64,000 bases of DNA, taken from contig NZ_QLTK01000006.1 in NCBI RefSeq assembly GCF_003269035.1, positions 186,001-250,000 on the forward strand, given 5' to 3'. The translations under genes were made by a program, and so were the position numbers. This DNA is from Paraburkholderia bryophila. Its GTDB lineage: Bacteria > Pseudomonadota > Gammaproteobacteria > Burkholderiales > Burkholderiaceae. Under the pieces are notes generated by a model. The model searched no databases. It worked only from the letters and a program-made list of their open reading frames with translations, and was not told the origin of the DNA. This document shows, in pieces, positions 51,797-60,900 of this stretch (within the stretch, counting starts at the first letter, position 1; the number at the start of each line of letters is the position of its first letter).

Positions 51797-52492
51797 TCAA
51801 TCTTCCTTGCGCACGAAACGCAGCACGGCGTCGACGATCATCGCGCGATGCCGCGCCCGCAAGCGCGGATGCGACGGATCGCGGCCGAACGCGGCGCCGA
51901 AGGTATGGCGATTGCCCACGCGGTGAAAGCACAGCGAGCTGATCATCAGATGCAGGTCGATCGCGTCGATGTCGTTGCGAAACTGCCCGGTTGCGATACC
52001 GCGCGCGAGCAGGTCTTCGATCGTATGAATGACGGTGACGTTGCGGCCTTTGAAGGTCTTCACCTGCTCGACGTACTTCGCGCCGTGAATGTTCTCGATC
52101 GTCACGAGGCGCACGAAATCGCGCTGCCGGTCGTGATAGTCGAACGTGAATTCGACCAGCGCGCGCATGCCCGCGAGCGGATCGAGTTCGCTGATGTGCA
52201 GATCCTGTTCGAGCGCGCGAATGTCGCCGTACACCTTCTCCAGCACGGCCTGATACAACCCTTCCTTGCTGCCGAAGTAGTAGTACAGCATGCGCTTGGT
52301 GGTGTTCGTACGCTCCGCGATCGCGTCGACGCGCGCGCCCGTCAGGCCCATGGCGGAGAACTCCTGGGTCGCGACCTCGAGGATGTTGCGTCGGGTCTGT
52401 TCGGGATCGTACTTGCGACGCGTGTCGGTGCGCGGAGTGTCCGACGGGATGCCGTTGGTATCAGGCTCGGCGGCCTTGCTTCCCTTTTTCAT
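51797..52492 (-). CDS. TetR/AcrR-family regulator
   Basis: 231 residues. N-terminal HTH: RRNILEVATQEFSAMGLTGA, then TNTTKRMLYYYFGSKEGLYQ. A ~20-residue charged tail precedes it (MKKGSKAAEPDTNGIP). The C-terminal ligand domain has a type seen in regulators of aromatic catabolism. It converges with the quinate operon, and the palindrome between quiC and aroQ is its probable target. Confidence 0.88.
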   Translation of the reverse strand: MKKGSKAAEPDTNGIPSDTPRTDTRRKYDPEQTRRNILEVATQEFSAMGLTGARVDAIAERTNTTKRMLYYYFGSKEGLYQAVLEKVYGDIRALEQDLHISELDPLAGMRALVEFTFDYHDRQRDFVRLVTIENIHGAKYVEQVKTFKGRNVTVIHTIEDLLARGIATGQFRNDIDAIDLHLMISSLCFHRVGNRHTFGAAFGRDPSHPRLRARHRAMIVDAVLRFVRKED

Positions 52493-52586
52493 TGTGTATT
52501 CGAGCGGCAGTGACGGCGCATTCTAGCATGGCGAAAACGCCGTTCTGAGACGGTTTCGGGCACCAGCTATGGCGCATTGACGGGCG

Positions 52587-53900
52587 TCACGAAGCGGATC
52601 GTGGCGGCCGGCGACGTTCGGCCAGCGCGTCGCGCGTCTGCATCGCCGTGTAGGTCAGTTGCGCGGCCGCGAGACCGAACGCGCCGAAGGCGGGCGTGAG
52701 GCCGAAAGCGGCGAACGCGTCGGGCACCGGCCGCTCGCCGGCAATGGCGGCCGCCAGCAATTCGCCGGCGACGGTGGTCGGCGCCATGCCGTGACCGCCG
52801 AAGCCGACCGCATGCCAGACGCCGTCCACGCTGCGGCCGATCTGCGGCATCTTGTGGCGCGCGTAGCTCATCAGGCCGCCCCACGCGTGCTCGATCCGCA
52901 CGTCGTGCAATTGCGGATAGACCTTCAGCAGATCGCGCCGCAACAGCCGGGCAATCACGTCCGGCGCGCGGTCGCGCACGGAGATCCGGCCGCCCCACAG
53001 AATGCGCGTGTCGGGCAGCGGACGGTAGTAGTCGAACGCGAAGCGGGTGTCGTAGACGGCGGCGCGGGTGTCGATCGCGTCGCTCAGGCGGGTGCCGATC
53101 GCGTCGCTCAGGCGGGTGCCGAGCGGTTCGGTGGCCATCACGTAGGTGGCGATCGGTAGCACCGCGCGCTCGACCTTCGCGTAGACCTTGCGCGCGTAGC
53201 CGCCGCCTGCCATCACGACATGTTGCGCGTCGAGCGCGCCATGCGGCGTGTGCACGACGAAGCCGGCGCCGTCGCGCTGCAAACGCACTACGGGCGACTG
53301 CTCGTGAATCCGCACGCCGGCGCGTGCCGCGGCTGCGGCCACGCCGAGCACGTATTTGAGTGGATGAAAGTGAAAGGCGTTGCGCTCGAACAGGCCACCG
53401 AAATAACGGCCGGTCTTGAGTTGCGAAGCGAGTTGCGAGGCCGGCACCGGTTCCCAGTCGACGCCGAACGAATCACGCATCAGCCGGCGCTGCGCTTCGA
53501 GGCGTGCCGGTTCGTCGAACCAGTTGGCGAGGATCACGCCGGCGTCGGTCGCGTCGCAGTCGATTGGATAGCGCTGGATACGCTGGCGCATCAGATCGAC
53601 GGCGTCCGTGGTCAGCGTATAGAGCTCGCGCGCACGAACCGGCCCAAGTGTCTTCAGCAGGTCGGCGCAATCGAGACTATAGCCACCGAATACGAAGCCG
53701 CCGTTGCGCCCGGATGCGCCGAAGCCCACCTGCCGGGCTTCGAGCACCGTGACGTCGGTGACGCCGCGTTCAGCGAGTCCCAACGCCGTGGACAATCCCG
53801 CAAGGCCGCCGCCGACGACGCAGACCTTGGCGCTGCGCCGCCCGTCCAGCGGCGCATAAGCGGACGGGCGGGTAACGGTGGCTTCGTAAAAGCTCTGCAT
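52587..53900 (-). CDS. FAD-dependent oxidoreductase (D-amino acid/puuB-type) with short tandem duplication
   Basis: 437 residues. DAO-type flavoprotein: AKVCVVGGGLAGLSTALGLA (FAD loop), VTVLEARQVGFGASGRNGGF, then GGLMSYARHKMPQIGRSVDG and VWHAVGFGGHGMAPTTVAGE at the end. It resembles gamma-glutamylputrescine oxidases. At residues about 255-270 the block GTRLSDAI is repeated in tandem (GTRLSDAIGTRLSDAI), from a 24-base direct DNA repeat. It lies 29 bases after the anti-sigma gene and is likely in the same transcript. Confidence 0.85.
   Translation of the reverse strand: MQSFYEATVTRPSAYAPLDGRRSAKVCVVGGGLAGLSTALGLAERGVTDVTVLEARQVGFGASGRNGGFVFGGYSLDCADLLKTLGPVRARELYTLTTDAVDLMRQRIQRYPIDCDATDAGVILANWFDEPARLEAQRRLMRDSFGVDWEPVPASQLASQLKTGRYFGGLFERNAFHFHPLKYVLGVAAAAARAGVRIHEQSPVVRLQRDGAGFVVHTPHGALDAQHVVMAGGGYARKVYAKVERAVLPIATYVMATEPLGTRLSDAIGTRLSDAIDTRAAVYDTRFAFDYYRPLPDTRILWGGRISVRDRAPDVIARLLRRDLLKVYPQLHDVRIEHAWGGLMSYARHKMPQIGRSVDGVWHAVGFGGHGMAPTTVAGELLAAAIAGERPVPDAFAAFGLTPAFGAFGLAAAQLTYTAMQTRDALAERRRPPRSAS
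53054..53119 (-). repeat. 24-base tandem repeat within the oxidoreductase gene
   Basis: GTCGCTCAGGCGGGTGCCGA appears in tandem 24 bases apart (copies start near 53077 and 53101). It duplicates eight residues without breaking the frame. Confidence 0.7.
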
Positions 53901-53929
53901 GCGGATAGATAGCGGCGACCGTCGCCCGT

Positions 53930-54712
53930 TCAGGACACCGGCAGCAGCTTGCCGCTAAACACCACCGGTCCGCTTGGCGCATCCGGATTCGGCGAGCCGC
54001 CCGGCGCTTCGATCGACACCGCCAGCGCCGCATAACTCTCCGGCTTCTGCAGACCGGCCGGCACCTTGCCGCTCGCGCTGTCAGGCAGCATACCGAGCGC
54101 GACCGGATGACCGCTCGCCGGAATGCCCCACAATTCCATCGCACGGCCCGCAGGCAAATCGACATTGCCGAGCGGATGCAGCGTCATGGTGGAATGCGCT
54201 TCGTCCCACGCGACTAGCATGACCGGATGCGAGTCTTTGTTATTCAGCACGGCGACATGCGAAACGGCCGTTTCGGGTCCTTGCGCCACGACCGGCGCAG
54301 GGGTAGTGGTGGTGGCGGACGGCAACAGCGAGCGCACCGCGACCACCACCGCGACCGCGGCGAGTCCGGTGACGCCGAGCGCCCAGCCGCGCCAGAACGC
54401 GAGGTTCTCGAAGATGCTGCGCGACGGTCGCACCGGGGTTTCGACCACGGTGCGCGGCCGTGCCGCTTCACGCGAGGCGGTGAGCCCGAGCCGCCGTTCG
54501 ATGGCTTGCCACACTTCCGCCGGCGGCATGCGCGGCTCCGCGAGTTCGGCCATCGGCGAGATGCGCCGCTGCCATTCGTCGACGGCTTTGCGCACGGTCG
54601 TGTCGTGTTCCGCGTACAACTGGAAGCGGCGCCGCGCGCCACCGCGCAGCGTGCCGAGCACGTACTCGGCGGCCAGCAGATCGACTAGCTGAGGATAGCG
54701 ATGCAGGTTCAT
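53930..54712 (-). CDS. anti-sigma factor, RskA/RsgI-like
   Basis: 260 residues; the start ATG at 54712 overlaps the last base of the sigma stop (TGATG). N-terminal domain with LVDLLAAEYVLGTLRGGARR and KAVDEWQRRISPMAELAEPR, one membrane segment at about residue 110-130 (ALGVTGLAAVAVVVAVRSLL), then an RskA-type C-terminal domain with GRAMELWGIPASGHPVALGM. It should restrain the sigma factor at the membrane. Confidence 0.85.
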   Translation of the reverse strand: MNLHRYPQLVDLLAAEYVLGTLRGGARRRFQLYAEHDTTVRKAVDEWQRRISPMAELAEPRMPPAEVWQAIERRLGLTASREAARPRTVVETPVRPSRSIFENLAFWRGWALGVTGLAAVAVVVAVRSLLPSATTTTPAPVVAQGPETAVSHVAVLNNKDSHPVMLVAWDEAHSTMTLHPLGNVDLPAGRAMELWGIPASGHPVALGMLPDSASGKVPAGLQKPESYAALAVSIEAPGGSPNPDAPSGPVVFSGKLLPVS

Positions 54713-55281
54713 CACTCGCCTCCCAGACAGGTTTTCAGCTTGGCCAGGCCGCGCCTGATCCAGGATTTGATGGTGCCAAGCGGCACCGTCAGGACCTCGG
54801 CAATCTCGCTATGGCTCTGATCGCGCAGGTAGGCGAGGGCCACCGCCTGTCGCTGCGCTGGTTCCAGCTGCTGCATGCAGCCGGCCAGCAAACGTGCCTG
54901 CAGGCTGACCGCAGTCAGCGCTTCGGGATCCGGATCGCCGGTTGCCACGAGATCGTCCAACGCATCGCTCCATTCTGTTTCCTGCTTGTTGACCCGCCGC
55001 AGGTGATCGAGAGCACGGTTTCGGACGATTGCCGACATCCACGTCATCGGGGCAGACAATGCGCGGCTGTAGTCGCCGGCAAAGCGCCAGATATTGACGA
55101 AGCTGTCCTGCAAAACTTCTTCTGCCCACTCGTGCTTGCTCAATATACGAAGCGCGAGGCCAAACAGTTTCGGGGCGGCGAGATCATATAGCTCGCGCAA
55201 TGCCGCCGCGTCTTCTTTGGCAACACGTTCGAGCAGCTCGGCAAGGGTTTCCGGCGTTAGTTCTCGAGGATTGGCGGTCAT
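54712..55281 (-). CDS. SigK-type ECF sigma factor
   Basis: 189 residues from the ATG at 55281. Two sigma regions are clear: LYDLAAPKLFGLALRILSKH, EWAEEVLQDSFVNIWRFAGD (region 2) and MQQLEPAQRQAVALAYLRDQ, SHSEIAEVLTVPLGTIKSWI (region 4, HTH). An in-frame ATG at 55365 would add 28 residues but lacks a ribosome site. The pair with the RskA-like gene follows the SigK arrangement. Confidence 0.9.
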   Translation of the reverse strand: MTANPRELTPETLAELLERVAKEDAAALRELYDLAAPKLFGLALRILSKHEWAEEVLQDSFVNIWRFAGDYSRALSAPMTWMSAIVRNRALDHLRRVNKQETEWSDALDDLVATGDPDPEALTAVSLQARLLAGCMQQLEPAQRQAVALAYLRDQSHSEIAEVLTVPLGTIKSWIRRGLAKLKTCLGGE

Positions 55282-55615
55282 GGAAAGAGATAGGTTGGCG
55301 TGCGGGCCTATGTTACTCAATTTCGCCGCCGTCTTATATGCGGGTTTTTTTAGTGGCGCGTGCATCCGCTACGGCGTGCTTCGCGTATATGGCTGCAGAG
55401 CCCGAGGCTGCGGGCGTCGGCGGCGGGATGAGCGAGACCGGCGCGGCGCGTGTGCCGGCGCCGGCTGGTGGGAACACGGGGTGCGTGTGCAGGGAGGGTA
55501 GGGCCGTTGGACGAGCCAGGGTGAAGGGCCGGCAACGGAGCCCAGCGATGCGGGACAGATAACGCGTCGCGGGCGTGTCAAGCGTTGTACGGGGAAGCCG
55601 GGCTCATTCCCGACA
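55282..55615. other. gap upstream of the sigma gene
   Basis: About 330 bases between the sigma start and the hairpin at 55616. The frames here are low-complexity (Ala/Gly/Arg rich) and have no recognisable domain. It must contain the promoter of the sigma operon. Nothing else was seen. Confidence 0.35.
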
Positions 55616-55659
55616 GGTCCGGACGGTGGTCGATCGTTGGATCGGCGACCGTCCGGACC
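55616..55659. terminator. large hairpin after araD
   Basis: 12-base perfect arms GGTCCGGACGGT/ACCGTCCGGACC (55616-55627, 55648-55659) with an inner CGATC-GTTG-GATCG stem, 37 bases beyond the araD stop on the minus strand. There is no T-run, so it is terminator-like only. Confidence 0.5.
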
Positions 55660-55696
55660 GGAATGGGCGGGTTGGTTTTCAATCGACGCCAGCGCT

Positions 55697-56629
55697 TCAG
55701 CGACCCCAACGCAGCACCAGCGGGTCGAGCCGCCGTGCGACTTTCAAAAGTCCTTCGCGCGTGGCCGGATGCATGGGCGGCAGCGGATGGCGCACCGCGT
55801 CCGATCGAATCACACCGCCTTCCTTCATCAACGCCTTGCACGACGCGAGGCCGCCCTGGCGGTTCTCGTAGTTGATCAGCGGCAGCCACCGCTGATAATG
55901 CGCGGCCGCCGCCTCGGTATCGCCGCTCGCATAGGCGTCGACGATCAGACGGATGCCGTCCGCATAGCCGCCGCCCGTCATCGAACCCGTTGCGCCCGCA
56001 TCCAGATCGGCCATCAACGTGATCGCTTCTTCGCCGTCCCACGGACCGACCACCGCGTCCCCGCCCAGTTCGATCAGTTCGCGCAGTTTGTTTGCCGCTT
56101 GCGGCACTTCGATCTTGAAGTACGACACGTGTTCGAGCTCGCGCGCCATGCGGGCGAGAAACGGCGCGGACAATGCGGTGCCGCTGACCGGCGCATCCTG
56201 GATCATGATCGGCAGGTCGATCGCGTCCGACACCGTGCGGTAGAACTCATGGATGCCCCGCTCGCCGATGCGGATCGTCGCGCCGTGATACGGCGGCATG
56301 ATCATCACCATGGCGGCGCCCGCCTGCTGCGCGCGTCGGCTGCGTTCGGCGCATTGCTGCGAGCTGAAATGCGTGGTCGTGACGATCACCGGCACGCGGC
56401 CCGCTACATGGTCGAGTGCGAGGTGCATCAGCGTGTCGCGCTCGTCGTCGGCAAGGGCGAACTGTTCGGAGAAGTTCGCCAGAATGCACAGGCCGTTCGA
56501 GCCGGCGTCGATCATGAAGTCGATGCAGCGTTTCTGACCGTCGAGGTCGAGGCGTCCGGCGTCGTCGAAAATGGTCGGCACGACCGGGAAGACGCCGCGC
56601 AATGCGGCGGGTTGGGATGTCGAATTCAT
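55697..56629 (-). CDS. araD: 2-dehydro-3-deoxy-L-arabonate dehydratase (AraD-like, DapA superfamily)
   Basis: 310 residues. Converts 2-keto-3-deoxy-L-arabonate to 2-oxoglutarate semialdehyde in the non-phosphorylative pentose route. Schiff-base Lys172 is in HVSYFKIEVPQ. Blocks IDAGSNGLCILANFSEQFAL, VIVTTTHFSSQQC, MPPYHGATIRIG, IMIQDAPVSGTALSA and GPWDGEEAITLMADLDAGAT match what I remember of the Azospirillum enzyme. It diverges from a LysR gene with a 152-base gap. The other pathway genes are not in the window. Confidence 0.85.
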   Translation of the reverse strand: MNSTSQPAALRGVFPVVPTIFDDAGRLDLDGQKRCIDFMIDAGSNGLCILANFSEQFALADDERDTLMHLALDHVAGRVPVIVTTTHFSSQQCAERSRRAQQAGAAMVMIMPPYHGATIRIGERGIHEFYRTVSDAIDLPIMIQDAPVSGTALSAPFLARMARELEHVSYFKIEVPQAANKLRELIELGGDAVVGPWDGEEAITLMADLDAGATGSMTGGGYADGIRLIVDAYASGDTEAAAAHYQRWLPLINYENRQGGLASCKALMKEGGVIRSDAVRHPLPPMHPATREGLLKVARRLDPLVLRWGR

Positions 56630-56781
56630 GATGGCGGTCGGTCCGAAGAGGATGTTTGAATGTCTCCTGCGCCGACTATACGGCGGCGGGCACCCCGGGT
56701 ATATTGAATTGTTTCCATCTTGTGATCGCTTTTGCGACTCACCCGCGAGCGGTCCATCATGCCGCGGTTTTTCCCTTAGCC

Positions 56782-57795
56782 ATGAAAGACACCCTGAATG
56801 TCCTGCTGTCGAAACTGCGCATGAAGCAATTGCAATTGCTGATCGCGCTCGACGACCAGAAGTCGCTGCACAAAGCCGCCGGCACGATGTCGATGACGCA
56901 ATCGGCCGCCAGCAAGGCCTTGCAGGAACTGGAGGCGATGCTGGAGGCGCAGCTCTTCGAGCGCTCGAAGAGCGGGATGATCCCGAACCCGCTCGGCCAT
57001 TGCGTGATCCGCTATGCCCGCCTGATGGCGACCGACCTCACCGCGCTGTGCCAGGACGTCGCTGAGATCCGTTCCGGGCGCGGCGGACGTCTCGCGGTCG
57101 GCGCGATCATGGGCGCGATTCCGGCCTGCGTGGTGCCCGCGCTGAATCAGTTGCATGCCGGCCAGCCGGGGCTCTCGATCGAGGTGGTGGAAGACACCAG
57201 CGCGCGCATGCTGCAGCAACTCGACGACGGGCGGCTCGACCTGGTGATCGGCCGTGCGGCGGTAGCGGGCGATCCATCGAAGTATCACTATCGTCCGCTG
57301 GGTGACGAGCCGTTGTCGGTCGTGGTGGGGCAGGGTCATCCGCCGTTGCCGCGCAAGGAGGTGACGCTGCGCGATCTGGCCGGTCACCGCTGGGTGACGT
57401 ATCCCTCGCATATGCCGTTGCATGCGTTGCTCGAACGCGAGATGGATCTGGCCGGCCTGGAGATGCCCGACAACCCGATTTCAACGGCTTCCACTTTCGT
57501 GACGGTCGCGTTACTGCACAGCAGCGCCGAACTGATTTCGTTGCTGCCGACCGCGATCGCCGAGTTGTTCGTCGCGCGGAAAATGTTGCGCGTCGTACCG
57601 GTCAAGCTGAAATCGCCGTCGCAAACCTTCGGCATCGTGACGCGCAAAGGCGGCGTGCTGTCGCCGCCGGCGGAGCGGTTTATCGAGCTGGTGCAGGCGC
57701 ACACCGTGGAGCCGGCGCAGCATCACGAACAACCCGAGCGGCCGGTGCGCGCGCGGCGCCGGCGAGACACGGCGCAAAAGCAAAAAACCGCCTGA
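56782..57795 (+). CDS. LysR-type regulator divergent from araD
   Basis: 337 residues from the ATG at 56782. MKQLQLLIALDDQKSLHKAA and MTQSAASKALQELEAMLEAQ form the winged HTH; the sensor domain begins at RGGRLAVGAIMGAIPACVVP. The C-terminal ~25 residues are charged (HHEQPERPVRARRRRDTA). Such regulators sit next to araD in sugar-acid loci; the ligand is probably the sugar or an acid of the pathway. Its stop codon lies inside the loop of the following terminator. Confidence 0.85.
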   Translation: MKDTLNVLLSKLRMKQLQLLIALDDQKSLHKAAGTMSMTQSAASKALQELEAMLEAQLFERSKSGMIPNPLGHCVIRYARLMATDLTALCQDVAEIRSGRGGRLAVGAIMGAIPACVVPALNQLHAGQPGLSIEVVEDTSARMLQQLDDGRLDLVIGRAAVAGDPSKYHYRPLGDEPLSVVVGQGHPPLPRKEVTLRDLAGHRWVTYPSHMPLHALLEREMDLAGLEMPDNPISTASTFVTVALLHSSAELISLLPTAIAELFVARKMLRVVPVKLKSPSQTFGIVTRKGGVLSPPAERFIELVQAHTVEPAQHHEQPERPVRARRRRDTAQKQKTA

Positions 57796-57810
57796 GAGAA
57801 GGCGGTTTTT
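57783..57810 (+). terminator. terminator overlapping the end of the LysR gene
   Basis: AAAAACCGCC and GGCGGTTTTT form a 10-base stem with the loop TGAGAGAA, which includes the stop codon TGA at 57793-57795, followed by T residues. A compact intrinsic terminator. Confidence 0.85.
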
Positions 57811-57991
57811 CGACCTGCGAAAGACTTTCAATATCTCACGACAAACGGCCCGCCGCCATGTCTTGCGAAGGGTGTTGTAGCCGCGACACTGTCGGGTAAA
57901 TCCGTACCGATCGCGCGTTCAGGTTCCGCGCTAAACTGGTTCGAAGGTGCGCCAGATCGAAAAGCATGGCGCCCTGTCGGGGGGAGCAACC

Positions 57992-60900
57992 ATGAATCGG
58001 CCACTGGTTCGGTTACCGTTTCGCGCAACAGGCATGGCGCCTGTCCGGAAGTGGTTCAAATGGGTGCTGGCGGCGGCGTTCCTGCTCGCGCTGGCATTGC
58101 TGGTGCGCTTTTGCCAGATCGAGATTCAGACCTCGCGGCTGCAGGCGCACTACCTCTCCGAACTGACTCGCGACGTGGGCTTTTCCGTCGCCGAGGGTCC
58201 AAGTCATTCCATTCGTTTCCCTCAGGCAAATCAAGGCCCGTACGACAGCCGGCTCGGCTACGCGCTGCTGCCGTCCATTCAGCAACGCCTGCTGCAACGC
58301 GGGTTTGAAATCAGCGCCCAGGCGCGTGATTCCGACCGCATGCTGTGGCTATCGGACAACGGTCTGTTCCTGCCCTACGCCGAGAAAGATCAGGCGGGTT
58401 TGCAACTCTTCGACGGCACCGGCGCGCCGCTTTTCGGCGCCCAGTTTCCCGGCCGCGTGTATGACGATTTCGACGCGATTCCACCGCTGGTCGTGAATTC
58501 GCTGCTGTTTATCGAAGACCGTTATCTGCTCGATCCCGATCAGCCGAATCGCAACCCCGCGATCGACTGGGGGCGCTTCAGCCGCGCGCTGGTCGATCAA
58601 GGCGCACGTGTGTTCAACCGCCATCAGTCGACCCCCGGCGGCAGCACGCTCGCCACGCAGATCGAGAAATTCCGCCACTCCACGGGCGGCCGCACGGCGA
58701 CGCCACCGGAGAAATTGCGGCAAATCGCGTCGGCTTCGGTGCGCGCTTATCTGGGCGGTCCGCAGACGCTGCCGGCGCGCCGGCAGATCGTGGTGCATTA
58801 CCTGAATTCGGTGCCGCTCGCCGCGCAGCCGGGAATCGGCGAAATCAACGGGATCGGCGACGGTCTCGCCGCCTGGTATGGACGCGATTTCAACGAGGTC
58901 AACCGCATTCTGAAAGCGCCTTCCACCGAGGCGAATTTGCCGGAGCAAGGCGTGGCGTTCAGACAGGTGCTGTCGCTGATGATCGCGCAACGTGCGCCGT
59001 CGTATTTTCTGCACCACGGCTATGACCAGCTCGAACAGTTGACCGATAGCTATCTGCGCTTACTCGCGAGCGGCGGTGTCGTATCCATGCCGCTGCGCGA
59101 CGCCGCGCTGTCCGCGCAAGTCGAGTTGCATCGCACGCCGCATGGCGCGCCGAACGCGGACTCATTCGTCTCGCGCAAGGCCGTGACGTCGATGCGCTCG
59201 CATCTCCTGGCCGCGCTCGGCGTGCCGAGTTTCTACGAACTCGATCGTCTCGACCTGCAGGCTACGGGCACGCTGAACAATGCCGTGCAGCAGGCCGTGA
59301 GCGAGCGGCTCGCTGCCGCCGGTACGCGCGACGGCGCCAAGGCGGCCGGTCTGGTCGGCTTCGAAATGCTACGGCCGGCGGACGATCCGTCGCGAATCAC
59401 CTACAGCTTCACGCTGTTCGAACGCACCGGCGGCGCGAACCTCGTGCGGGTGCAAACCGACAGCGTCAACCAGCCATTCGACATCAATTCCGGCGCGCGG
59501 TTGAATCTCGGTTCCACTGCGAAACTACGTACCGTGGTGACGTATTTGCAGATCGTCTCCGATCTGCACACGCGTTACGCGCCACTCAGCAACGCGGAAC
59601 TGAAAGCGGTCAAGCCCGATCCGAACGACCAGCTCACCCGCTGGGCGCTCGACTATCTGACGCACACCGCCGACCGCTCGCTGCAGCCCATGCTCGACGC
59701 GGCGGTGGAACGCAAATACTCGGCCAATCCGGGCGAAACCTTCTACACAGGCGGCGGCGCGCAAACCTTCAATAACTTCGAATCCGACGACAACAGCCGC
59801 ATTCTCACCGTACACCGCGCATTCCAGCATTCGGTGAACCTGGTGTTCGTGCGCTTGATGCGCGATATCGTCCACTATGAAATGGTGCAGACCACCGGGC
59901 CGTCATCGCAATGGCTGGACGATCCGGTAGTGCGCAAACAGTACCTGACGCAATTCGCCGATCAGGAAAGCCGCGTGTACCTCGGACGTTTCTACACGAA
60001 GTACCACGACAAAACGCCCGATCAGGCGCTTGCGTTGCTACTGCTCGGTGTGCGCAAATCGCCGCCTAAAGTCGCGACGGTGTTGCGCAGCGTCGCGCCG
60101 GACCAGCCGAACGCGTGGTTCAACGCGAAGATGCGCGAGGCGCTGAAAAACACGCCGGCCGCTTCGGTGCTGGACGATGAAGACCTCGCGAATCTGTACG
60201 CGAAATACGCGGTGGACCGCTTCAATCTGAACGACCGCGGTTATATCGCGAGCGTGCATCCGCTCGAATTGTGGACGCTCAACTATCTGCGCCAGCATCC
60301 CGGCGCGACCTTGACCCAGATGCAGGGCGCGAGCCGCGACGTGCGCCTGTCGACGTATTCATGGCTCTTCAAGACGCGCTACCATGCAACCCAGGATCGC
60401 CGTATCAAGCGCATGGTCGAACTGCGCGCCTATGAGGCAATCGGCAAGTCGTGGCAGGCGCTCGGCTATCCGTTTTCGAACCTGACGCCTTCGTATGCCG
60501 CGGCGATCGGCGCGTCGGGCGACCGGCCCGCCGCACTCGCGCAACTGATCGGCGTGATTGCCAGCGACGGCAATAAATTGCCGACCGAGAGTCTCACGCA
60601 AATCGACTTCGCGAAAGACACGCCGTACGAAACGCATTTTCAGCGCGCGACGGTCGCCCCGCAACGGCAGGTGTCGCCGGAAATCGCGGGCGTCGTGCGA
60701 GTGCTGTTGCGCGACGTCGTGCTGGGCGGCACGGCGAAGCGTCTCGCGCAAGGCATGACGTTCCCCAACGGCCAGACGCTCGAGGTGTACGGCAAAACGG
60801 GAACCGGCGATCAGCGCTTCAATGTGTTCGCCAAAGGCGCGCGACTGATCGAGTCGCGCAAGGTGAATCGCAGCGCGACGTTCGTGTTCGTGATGGGCGA

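Noticed and set aside
55200-55562. Plus-strand frame overlapping the sigma gene 5' end
   Set aside because: Antisense to the sigma factor at its start and low-complexity after it; no ribosome site or domain.
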